From the NCBI GenBank assembly GCA_030035585.1, contig CM057462.1, forward strand, positions 100,895,234-100,959,233: a stretch of 64,000 bases of DNA, read 5' to 3'. This stretch comes from Dugong dugon (taxonomy: Eukaryota > Chordata > Mammalia > Sirenia > Dugongidae). Below, piece by piece: positions 10,422 to 19,834 of this stretch; position 1 is the stretch's first letter; every line of letters begins with the position of its first letter. The notes below the pieces were generated by a model, which saw nothing but the letters and a program-made list of their open reading frames with translations, searched no databases and was not told the DNA's origin. A program made the translations under genes and the position numbers.

Positions 10422-10667
10422 TAGAGGACCAATACTACCATGCGTCTGTCAGTTTGTTGTACTGTGGTGGCTTGCATGTTGCTGTGATCCTGGAAGCTAT
10501 GCCACCAGTATTTCAAATACCAGGGTCACCCATGGTGTACAGGTTTCAGTGGAGCTTCCAGACTAAGACAGACTAGGAAGAAGGACCCAGTGATCTACTT
10601 CAGAAAAAACAGGCCAGTGAAAACCTTATGAATAGCAGCAGCATACTGTCTGTTACAGTGCTGGAGG

Positions 10668-11538
10668 ATGAGCCCCTCAGATTGGAAGGCACTGCCTCCT
10701 CAAAGTAGAGTCGACCTTAGTGACGTGAATGGAGTGAAGCTTTTGGGACCTTCATTTGCTGATGTGGCATATCTCAAAATGAGAGGTAACAGCTACAAAC
10801 ATCCGTTAATGATCAGAATGTGGAATGTACAAAGAATGAATCTAGGAAAATTGGAAGTTGACAAAAATGAAATGGAATGCCTAAAGATTGATATCCTAGG
10901 CATTAGTGAGCTGAAATGGACTGGTATTGGCCATTTTGAATCAGAAAATCACATGGTCTACTATGCCATGAATGACAAATTGAAGATAAATAGCGTCACA
11001 TTCATCATCTATAAGAACATTACAAGATCTATCTGAAGTACAACATTGTCAGTGATAGGATAATATTCATACATCTATAAGGAAGACCAGTTAATACGAC
11101 TATTATTGGAATTTATACACCAACCACTAATGCCAACGATGAAAAAATTGAATATTTTTACCAACTTCAGCAGTCTGAAACTGATCAAACATGCAATCAA
11201 GATGCATTGATAATTGCTGGTGATAGAATGTAAAAATTGGAAACACAGAAGAAGGATTGGTAGTTGGAAAATATGGCCTTGGTGATGGATACTACACCAG
11301 AGAGTGCATGACAGAATTTTGCAAGACCAGTGACTTATTCACTGCAAATACCTTTTTCCAGCAACATAAATGGCGACTATGCACGTGGACCTCACTAGTG
11401 GAATACAAAGGAATCAAAGCAACTACATTTGTGGAAAGAGACAATGGAAAACTCAGTATCGTCAGTCAGAACAAGACCAAGGGCCAGCTGAGGAACAGAC
11501 CATCAGTTGCTCATATGCAAGTTCAAGATGAAGCTTAA
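10668..11538 (+). pseudogene. RTE ORF, apurinic-type endonuclease part (broken)
   Basis: Two frames, 10,668-11,036 (122 codons) and 11,257-11,538 (93 codons), carry the APE-type endonuclease of RTE LINEs. The first has WNVQRMNLGKLEVDKNEM and DILGISELKWTGIGHF, including the catalytic glutamate of the SELKW motif. The second has TANTFFQQHKWRLCTWTS, which matches the NTLFQQHK region of BovB proteins. The protein normally nicks target DNA for target-primed reverse transcription. Frames differ between the two halves, and 11,037-11,256 contains stops. The homology call rests on recalled family motifs. Confidence 0.85.
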
Positions 11539-11580
11539 GAAAATTAAAACAAGTCCACGACAACCAAAATCCAACCTTGA

Positions 11581-12928
11581 AACAACCTAAGTGCCCATCA
11601 ACAGGTGAATAAATAAACAAACTATGGTACATACACACAATGGAATACTATGCAACAATAAAAAACAATGATGAATCAGTGAAACATCTCAACATGGATG
11701 AATCTGGAGGGCCTTATGCTGAGTGAAATAAGTCAATCACAAAAGGGAAACTATTGTATGAGACCACTATTATAAAAACTCATGAAAATGTTTACACACA
11801 GAAAGAAACAATCTTTGAAAGTTACAAGGGAGGGGAGGTGGGGAGGGAAAAACACTAAATAGACAATAGATAAGTGGTAACTTTGGTGAAGGGTAAGACA
11901 GTACACAATAATGGGTAAGTCAGCACAACTTGACCAAGGCAAGCTAATGGAAACTCCATGAGGGACCAAATTACTGGGCTGAGGGCTGGGGATCATGGTC
12001 TTGGGGAACTTCTAGCCCAACTGGCATAACAGTTTATAAAGAAAATGTTTTACATCCTACTTTGCTGAGTAGCATCTGGGGTCTTAAAATCTTGTGAGCA
12101 GCCATCTAAGATACTCCACTGGTCCCTCCCCACCTGGAGCAAGGGAGAATGAATAAAACCAAAGACAGAAGGGAAAGATTAGTCCAAAGGACTAATGGAC
12201 CACAACTACCACAGCCTCCACCAGACTGAGACCAGCACAACTAGATGGTACCCAGCTACCACCACTGACTGCTCTGACAGGGATCACAATAGAGGGTTCT
12301 GTACAGAGCTGAAGATAAATGTAGAACAAAATTCTAACTCAGAAAAACACCAGACTTATTGGTCTGACAGAGACTGGTGAAACCCCAAGAGTATAGCCCA
12401 TGGACACACTTTTAACTCAGTACTGAGGTCACTCCTGAGGTTCACCCTTTAGTCAAAGATTAGACAGGCTCATAAAACAAATAAGACTAAATGGGCACAC
12501 CAGCCAAGGGCAAGGACAAGAAGACAGGAGGGGACAGGAAGTCAGGTAATGGGGAACCCAAGTCGAGAAGGGGAGAGTGTTGACAAGTCATGGGGTTGAC
12601 AACCAGTGTCACAAAACAATGTGCATTAATTGCTTAATGAAAAACTAATTTGCTCTGCAAACCTTCATCTAAAGCACAGTAAAAAAAATCATCTATATGA
12701 GACTAAATGGTCAGCAATTACTCCAAAGCAAAGATGAAACGGTAAGCAGACAGGGAAACCAGATTACTGGAACTGAAATATCCAGAATGGAAAGAATGAG
12801 AATGTTGACACATTACGAAAAATGTAATGCCACTAAACAATTTGTATAGTAATTGTTAAATGGAAACCTAATTTGCTGTGTAAACTTTCACTGAAAACAC
12901 AGTAAAATATTATTTAAACAAACAAAAA
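11581..12928 (+). mobile_element. 5'-truncated L1, plus strand, inserted in RTE
   Basis: It starts in the ORF2 C-terminal region (AATGGAATACTATGCAACAA, the MEYYA motif) and runs through the L1 3'UTR. The flanks AAAT[C/A]CAACCTTGA at 11,567-11,580 and 12,929-12,942 are a 14-bp target duplication with one mismatch. The 3'UTR is doubled: one L1 end at about 12,590-12,690 (ending AGCACAGTAAAAAAAA) is followed by a second, different L1 end at about 12,790-12,912 (ending ACACAGTAAAATATT). Confidence 0.85.
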
Positions 12929-12942
12929 AAATACAACCTTGA

Positions 12943-14640
12943 GTATATTCCACCTGAATTTGGAGATCATCTGAAGAACAGATTTGATGCATTGAACACT
13001 AATGACCCAAGACCAGACAAGCTGTGGGATGACATCGAGGATATCATATATGAAGAAAGAAAAAGGTCATTAAAAAGATAAGACAGACAGAAAGAAAAGA
13101 TCAAAATGGATGTCAGAAGAGACTGAAATTTGCCCTTGAATTTCAAGTAACTAAAACAAATGGAAGAAACAATGAAGTAAAAGAGTTAAACAGAAGATTC
13201 CAAAGGGTGGCTTGAGAAGACAAAGTAAAGTATTATAATGAAATGTGCAAAGACCTCGAGTTAGAAAACCAAAAGGGAAGAACATGCTCGACATTTCTCA
13301 AGCTGAAACTGAAAAAAAAATTCAAGCCTCGAGTTGCAATATTGAAGGATTCTATGGGCAAAATATTGAATGACACAGGAAGCATCAAAAGAAGATGGAA
13401 AGAATACACAGAGTCACTATGCCAAAAAGAACTGGTCAATGTTCAACCATATCAGGAGGTAGCATATGATCAAGAACCAATGGTATTCGAGGAAGAAGTT
13501 CAAGCTGCACTGAAGACGTTGGCAAAAACAAAGGCTCCAGGAATTGGTGGAATACCAGTTGAGATGTTTCAACAAATGGATGCTGGGCTGAAGTTTCTCA
13601 CTCTTCTATGCCAAGAAATTTAGAAAACAGCTTCCTGGCCAACCAACTGAAAGAGATCTATATTTGTGCCCATTCCAGAAAAAGGTGATCCAACCGAACA
13701 TGGACATTATTGAACAATATCATTAATATTACACACAAGTAAAATTTCACTGAAGATAATTCAAGAACGGTTGCAGCAGTATATCAACAGGGAACTGCCA
13801 AAAATTCAAGCCAGATTCAGAAGAGTACATGGAATGAGGGATACCACTGCTGAGGTCAGACGGATCTTGGCTGAAAGCAGAGAATACCGGAAAGATGTTT
13901 ACCTGTGTTTTATTGACTATGCAAAGGCCTTCGACTATGTGTATCACAACAAATTATGGATAACATTGCAAAGAATGGGAATTCAAAAACATTTAATTGT
14001 GCTCCAAAGGAACTTGTGCATAGATCAAGAGGTCATCGTGTGAATCGAATAAGGGTATACAGCATGATTTAAAATCAGCAAAGGTGTCCATCAGGGTTGT
14101 ATCCTTTCACTATACTTATTCAATCTGTATACTGCACAAATAATCCAAGAAGCTGGACTACAGGAAGAAGAACACAGCATCAGGATTGGTACAAGGCTCA
14201 TTAACAACCCGTGATCTGCAGATAACACAGCCTTGCTTGCTGAAAGTGGAGAGGACTTAAAGCACCTACTGATGAAGGTCAATGACTTCAGCCTTTGAAT
14301 GGATTACACCTCAACATAAAGAAAACAAAAATCCCAATAAGCAATGTCATGATAAACAGAGAAAATATTGAAGTTGTTAAGGAGTTCATTTTACTTGGAT
14401 TCACAATTGACGCCTTTGAAAGCAGCAGTCAAATCAAAGGCTCATTACATTGGGCAAATCTGCTGTAAAAGTCTTCAAAAGCAAAGATGTCACTTTGAGG
14501 ACGAAGGTGCACCTGACCCAAGTCATGGTATATTCAATTGCCTCATATGCATGTGAAAGCTGGACAATGAATAAGGAAGACTGAAGAAGAATTGATGCCT
14601 TTGAATTATGGTGTTGGCGAGGAATATTGACTATACCCTG
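12943..14640 (+). pseudogene. RTE ORF, reverse transcriptase part (broken)
   Basis: Frame 13,243-13,623 shows RRWKEYTESL and the RT motif KAPGIGGIPVEMFQ. Frame 13,771-14,043 shows QQYINRELPKIQARFRR and the RT motif-A block CFIDYAKAFDYVYHNKLW, which holds the catalytic aspartate. The later YADD box (about 14,205-14,225) is degraded: the sequence GATCTGCAGATAACACAG has lost the normal reading. Frameshifts and stops separate the pieces, so the enzyme is dead. Order and spacing match BovB-type RTE. Confidence 0.85.
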
Positions 14641-14985
14641 GACTGCCAGAAGAACAAACAAATCTGTCTTGGAAGAAGTATAGCCAGAATGCTCCTTAGA
14701 AGCGAGGATGGCAAGACTTTGCCTCACGTATTTTGGACGTGTTATCAGGAGGGACCAGACCCTGGAAAAGGACATCATGCTTTGTAATGTAGTGGGACAG
14801 CAAAAAAGAGGATGACCTTGATGAGATGGAATGACATAGTGGGTGCAACAGAGGGCTAAAACATAGCAACTATTGTGAGGATGGCACAGGACTGGGTAGT
14901 GTTTCGTTCTGTTGTACATGGGGTTGCTATGAATTGGAATGGACTTGAAGGCACCCAACAACAACAGCAACAACAGAAGTCCAGT
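14580..14985 (+). pseudogene. RTE ORF C-terminus and 3' tail
   Basis: Conceptual fragments include FELWCWR, IPWTARR and YFGHVIR-like segments between 14,590 and 14,740. Frame 14,875-15,114 then reads VHGVAMNWNGLEGT before the (CAA)n tail. The VHGVA...L block sits at the C-terminus of BovB-like ORFs. Its DNA (GGGGTTGCTATGAATTGGAA) is the same module that forms the tail of the SINEs here. Confidence 0.7.
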
Positions 14986-16535
14986 AAATGTTTGTTGATG
15001 CAAAGAATCCCAGTAATAAATGTGACAAATGCATTAGTATTTCTCTTTACTGGCTGTAGAGAGGTATATATGCTTGAAGCAGCTAGTAGCCATGCAGTTG
15101 ACCTGCACAAATAATGAGGAAATGTGGGCAGCTCATTCACTATGGCATAGAAGAGAATCAAGAAGTATAATCATGAGACATTTTGAACTCATCTTGATTT
15201 GAATATCATCTTTTGGGGGAAGTTTAAAAGGCTTCTAATATTCCATGATATTCATCTTCTTATACCTATCTTTGTTATGAATGGGATGATACTTTAAGAA
15301 GTTAATGGGGAGGGGTTGGAGAGGGGAAGCCAGTCTCTTCGTTTTGCAACCATTTTATTCCAGAAACAACTGCAAACATCATGCTAAGATATAATACTTT
15401 GTTTTCTTGCCAGATGGTTAGGCTTTATTCAACAGTGACATTTTATTAGAAATATACTATCACAGATAATTTCCAGGAGGGCATGTGAAGTTGATTATTA
15501 CATGGAAAAGGAATTTTCAAATGCTAGGCTCTGTGCTTAAAACCCTTAGATAAAACAACAATAGTGTAGTTGGCCTACTGGCACCACTTACAAGTCTATG
15601 ATGCAAATAGTATTGCTAAACACAACTATTCCATCTCTCACAATTCTGGGTTGCACCCACTCCTCTGCTAGTTTTAGTCATATTGCAGGGAGAGTATTTG
15701 ACAATCGAGTGGTAATGAGGTTTAGTGTACATTTTATTTAACCTTCTGTCAGGTAGGCCAATTAAAATATTACATCTAAAAAAAAAAAAACAGTTATTCA
15801 GATTTCTGCCTAGGAATATAATACCTTAAGTTGCATTTGGATATGTTTTTGCTTTATACCCTCCAATTAATGACATCTCCCAATGTAGTCTCTTGGATTG
15901 GTTAGCTCTATTCCTCAAGGCCCATTGATAATAAACTCCAAACCAGGATTTGATCCCATAAAAGACAGTTGGTATTGACTGAACAGAACATAAAGACAAG
16001 TGCTACCCATGTCCATGCTTTGGCTAGTTCTTTTTCAAATGTGGTCAAAAAAGCAAAAGTGAGATAAGATGAATTTTTTCAAGGGCACCTTTTTCCTCTG
16101 TAGGGGAAAAAAGTCAAAGCAGCCTGGTAAAAAGGGAAGTATTACTGTTGCTGGGACCATTTCTTAGAGTCCTTGGTTTCCTTAGAATCCAGGGCAACGT
16201 AGAGAAAAATGTACTAGTGTGTCTCACAGAATCTTAGAGAACTTTATTCATGATGACACCAGGGTCAGAAAGACAAGTAATGTGACACTTAAGTCCAATT
16301 CTAAGGCAAAACATTTTTTTCCATATCATACTTCAGTGATTTATTTAAATAGAAAAAAAGTAAAATTAAATGATAACATATTTAAAATACAGAAAGAACT
16401 GTTGTGGGGGTATTTAGGAGCAATAAGAAAGGGAGAGAGGAACCTGTACATAGTATGACAATATAGCACAGATTCTTATTATTGGAATTCAGTTATGCCA
16501 TGTAAGAAATCATGTCAGTCTAAGAACTACAAATT
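14986..16535. other. Unassigned 1.55-kb stretch between two RTE copies
   Basis: I see no gene and no repeat I can name. A short A-run occurs at about 15,779-15,790. The 79-codon plus-strand frame at 16,219-16,458 is lysine-rich and has no recognisable domain. Confidence 0.4.
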
Positions 16536-16539
16536 ACAT

Positions 16540-17370
16540 GCTCTAAGAATGCAGCATCAGGATTGGAGGAAGCCTCATTAACAACCTGTTACATGCAGAT
16601 GACACAACCTTGTTTGCTGAAACTGAAGAGGACTTGAAGCACTTACTGATGATGATCAAAGACTACAACCTTCAGTATGGGTTATGCCTCAACATAAAGA
16701 AAATAAAAATCCTCACAATTAGACAAAATAAACAACGTCATGATAAACAGAGAAAATATGGAAGTTGTCAACAATTTCATTTTACTTGGATCCACAATCA
16801 ACACCCAAGGAAGCAGCAGCCAAGAAATCAGACGACATATTGCATTGAGCAAATCTGCTGCAAAAAACCTCTTTAAAGTGTTAAAAAGCAAAGATGTCAC
16901 TTTGAGGACTAAGGTGGGCCTGACCCAAGCCATGGTTTTCAGTTGCCTTCTATGCACATAAAAGGTGGACAATGAATAGGGAAGATGGAAGAAGAATTTG
17001 AATTATGGTGTTGGTAAAGAACATTGAATATACCATGGATTGCCAGAAGAACAAACAAATCTGTCTTGGAAGAAGTATAGCCAGAATGCTCCTTAGAAGT
17101 GAGGATGGTAGGACTTTGTCTCACGTACTTTGGACATGTTGTCAGGAGGGACCAGTCCTTGGAGAAGCACATCATGCTTGGTAAAGTAGAGGGTCAGTGA
17201 AAAAGAGGAAGACCTCAATGAGATGGATTGACACAGTGGCTGCAACAATGGGCTTATGCATGGCAACGCTTGTGAGGATGGCACAGGACCACGCACTGTT
17301 TAGTTCTGTTGTACACGGGGTCACTATGAGTTAGAACTGACTCAACAGCACCTAACAACAACAACAATTA
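16540..17370 (+). mobile_element. 5'-truncated RTE LINE, plus strand
   Basis: It starts just upstream of the RT YADD box. The box reads HADD here (CTGTTACATGCAGATGACAC at about 16,586), and the frame at 16,610-16,876 continues EEDLKHLLMMIKDY and LCLNIKKIKILT. The C-terminal IPWTARR-like region follows, and the copy ends in (CAA)n at 17,352-17,368. The frame changes near 16,740 and again after 16,960. I found no clear target duplication. Confidence 0.85.
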
Positions 17371-17585
17371 TTTGGCAGGTGTTCGATCTGACCTTCAATT
17401 TTAGCCATTTGAAAGACTAAGAGAGATTGTTAGAATTTAAGAATAAACTCACCGCCTGTGTAGTAACAGGGCTATGAATGAAGAGGGTAGAGTTTATATA
17501 AACCGACTGCTTTTCTTAATGAGCAGTTGAAATTAGAAGCTCAAGCTCAACTAAATTAAATTAAAAATATGTATATGTAACTTCT

Positions 17586-18094
17586 TGTCTTAGTCATGTA
17601 GTGCTGCTCCAACAGAAACTCCACAAGTGGATGGCTTTAACAAAGAGAAATTTATTCTCTCACAGTCCAGTGGGCTACAAGTCCTAATTCAGGGCATCGC
17701 TCCAGGGAAACGCTTTCTCCGTAGGCTCTGGGGGAAGGTCCTTGTGCTGCATCAGTCTTCTGTTGGTCTGGGAGCATCTCAGTGCAGGAACCTCAGGTCC
17801 AAAGACACGCTCTGCTCCAGGCACTGCTTTCTTGGTAGTATGAGGTTCCCATGTGTCTCTGCTCGCCTCTCGCTTTTATATCTCAAAAGAGATTGGTTTA
17901 AGACACTATACGATCTTGTATACCTCATCAGTATAACTGCTGCTAATCTATCTTACTAGATCATAGTGATTGAATTTACAGTACATAAGGAAATCACATC
18001 AGATTACAAAATGGTACACAATTATACAATACTGGGAATCATGACCCAGCCAAGTTGACAGATATTTTTGGGGGATACAATTCAATCCATGACA
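17586..18094 (-). mobile_element. Solo MaLR-type LTR, minus strand
   Basis: The boundaries TG...CA are at 17,586 and 18,094 (TGTCTTAGTCATGTAG and ATTCAATCCATGACA on the plus strand). Flanks CTTCT and CTGCT are a likely 5-bp duplication with one mismatch. On the minus strand the LTR has a GAGATATAAAAG TATA box (complement near 17,875-17,890) and an AATAAA-type poly(A) signal. It is the same subfamily as the LTR at 48,130-48,609. The 110-codon frame at 17,627-17,959 lies within it and is spurious. Confidence 0.8.
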
Positions 18095-18098
18095 CTGC

Positions 18099-18490
18099 TG
18101 AAACAGAAGAAACATGGAGATGCTCCATCCAGATCCCCCTTCTTGGAAAGACTTTTTGCCCCAACTTTTGGTGTTTGCAGACACACTTCAGTGGTCAGCC
18201 CCTTCAGGTATTGCTTTTGACCCCCTGGACCAAGGTTACACCCTTCCCAGGGCAGCCAATACCCAATGACTAATTGAGGCAGAGGTATGACTGCTTTATG
18301 GGTCTTTTAGCTCCAGAATTCCCTGTGGGGTTGGGTGAAGCTGTCATCAGACCCATATCACAGCATGGCTTTCCCTCCACTCAACCCTGTGTTCCATAGG
18401 TGTTACTCCCATGGCACACCCTAATAGCCATCCTACATACTATACCACATCTCAGAGTCAGCTTCCTGAAGAACCCAACCTACAGCAGGT
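18099..18490. repeat. Unidentified repeat-like segment, possibly an old LTR
   Basis: The segment carries motifs seen in old mammalian LTRs, such as ATCTCAGAGTCAGCTTCCTG and GAACCCAACCTACAGCA near 18,450-18,485. There is no coding frame. I cannot name the family. Confidence 0.3.
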
Positions 18491-18562
18491 TATGGTCCAA
18501 TTTCTTACGATTCACTTGTTTAAACTCATTACAAAAGATGATCAAAAACGTATGAGATTATT

Positions 18563-18571
18563 TTTATGTAT
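18563..18571. repeat. Target-site duplication of the nested RTE (left)
   Basis: TTTATGTAT here matches 29,880-29,888. These two sites bracket the RTE that hosts the full-length L1, so they mark the original insertion site. Confidence 0.65.
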
Positions 18572-18722
18572 GTTGTTGTTGTTGTTGTTAGGTGTCATCA
18601 AGTTATTTCCAGCTCATAGCAACCTTATAACCGAATGAAACACTGCCCAGCCCTGCGTCATCCTTACTATCTTGCCGAATAGGAGCCTATTTTAACAGCC
18701 ACTGTGTCAATCCGTTTTGTCA
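18572..18722 (-). mobile_element. RTE LINE 3' end, part of the split element
   Basis: It opens with the complement of the (CAA)n tail (TGTTGTTGTTGTTGTTGTTA) and continues into RTE 3' sequence up to TTTGTCAAGGGTCTACC, where the L1 begins. The same RTE sequence resumes at 26,861. Confidence 0.9.
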
Positions 18723-18740
18723 AGGGTCTACCTCTTTTTT
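18723..18740. repeat. 18-bp target-site duplication of full-length L1 (left)
   Basis: AGGGTCTACCTCTTTTTT is repeated exactly at 26,843-26,860. The T-run with AA following is the usual L1 endonuclease target. A perfect long duplication implies a relatively recent insertion. Confidence 0.95.
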
Positions 18741-18744
18741 AATT

Positions 18745-18773
18745 TTTATTTATTTATTTATTTATTTATTATT
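18745..18773 (-). repeat. (AAAT)n L1 tail
   Basis: On the plus strand this reads as six or so ATTT units. It is the 3' tail of the full-length L1. Confidence 0.8.
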
Positions 18774-19090
18774 GTACTTCAGGTGAAGGCTTACAGAACA
18801 AATAATTTCTCATGAAACAGTAGTACACATATTGTTTTATGACATTGGTTAACAACCCCACAACATGTCAACCCTCTAACTTCTCAAACTTTTTTTGGTG
18901 AAAATACACATAGCCGAAGATATACCATTTCAAAAATTTCTACATACACAGTTCAGTGACATTGACTACGCTCTTCCAACTGTGCTGCTATTCTCACTTA
19001 AGATGAAGACTTACAGAACAAAATAGTTTCTCATTTAACAGTTACTACACATGTTGCCCTATGACAGTGGTTAACAATCTCACAACACAT
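18774..19090 (-). repeat. Mosaic, doubled L1 3'UTR
   Basis: The L1 end module (plus-strand GGTGAAGGCTTACAGAACAA at 18,783) occurs a second time at 19,003 (GATGAAGACTTACAGAACAA). Between the two is a foreign segment with GGTGAAAATACACATAGCCG and CAGTTCAGTGACATTGACTA. That segment resembles the end of much older L1s, such as the remnant at 38,870. The other L1 ends at 34.3 and 54.0 kb have only one module. Confidence 0.75.
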
Positions 19091-19834
19091 CAACAATATC
19101 CTTACTCAATCTTGGGTTCCCTATCACCAACTTCATTGTCCCCTTCTGCCTTCTGGCCCTTGTCACTGGACTGCTGTACCTCATTAGTCCCATTTGGTTT
19201 TATGGGGCTGTCCACTCCCAGGCTGAACGGTGAACCTCAGAGGTAACTTCACCACTGAGCTAAAAGGGTGTCTGGGGGCCATACTCTCAGGGTTTCTCCA
19301 GTCTCCTTTAGGCCAGTAAATCTGATCTTTTTTTTGTGAGTTAGAATTATGTTCTACATCCTTCTCCAGCTCTGTCCAGACCCTCTGTTGTGATCCTGGT
19401 CAGAGCAGTCAGTGGTGGTAGCCGGGCACCATCTAGCTGTACTGGACTCAGTCCGGTGGAGGCCTTGGTAGCTGTGGCCCATTAGACCTTCGGACTATCT
19501 TTTTCTTGTATCCTATTCTCTTCATTCTCCCTTGCTTCCTAAGGGATGAGACCAGTGGAGTATCTTAGATGGCCGCTCGCAGGCTTTTAAGACCCTAGAC
19601 ACTACTCACCAAGGTAGAATGCAGAACACTGTCTTTATAAACTGTGTTACGCCAGTTGAGCTAGATGTGCCCTGAGACCATGGTCCCCACAGCCCTCTGC
19701 CCAGCAATTCAGTCCCTCAGGGAATTTGGATGTGTCTATGGGGCTTCCATGACCTTTCCTTGTACAAGTTGCGCTAGTTTCCCCTGTATTGTGTACTGTC
19801 TCACCCTTAACCCAAGATACCACTTATCTATTGC

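Larger units (their letters stand above)
10433..14985 (+). mobile_element. Near full-length RTE (BovB-like) LINE, plus strand, split by L1
   Basis: It begins with the RTE 5' segment (CTGTCAGTTTGTTGTACTGT at about 10,446), shared with copies at 32.7 and 29.87 kb. It ends in (CAACAG)n near 14,958-14,980. After removing the L1 at 11,581-12,928 the element is about 3.2 kb, the expected length of a full RTE. Endonuclease, RT and the C-terminal region are present in the right order but broken by stops and frameshifts. Confidence 0.9.

Noticed and set aside
14434-15003. 189-codon open frame on the minus strand
   Set aside because: It is antisense to the C-terminal coding region and tail of the plus-strand RTE. 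The leucine-rich start is the complement of the (CAA)n tail.
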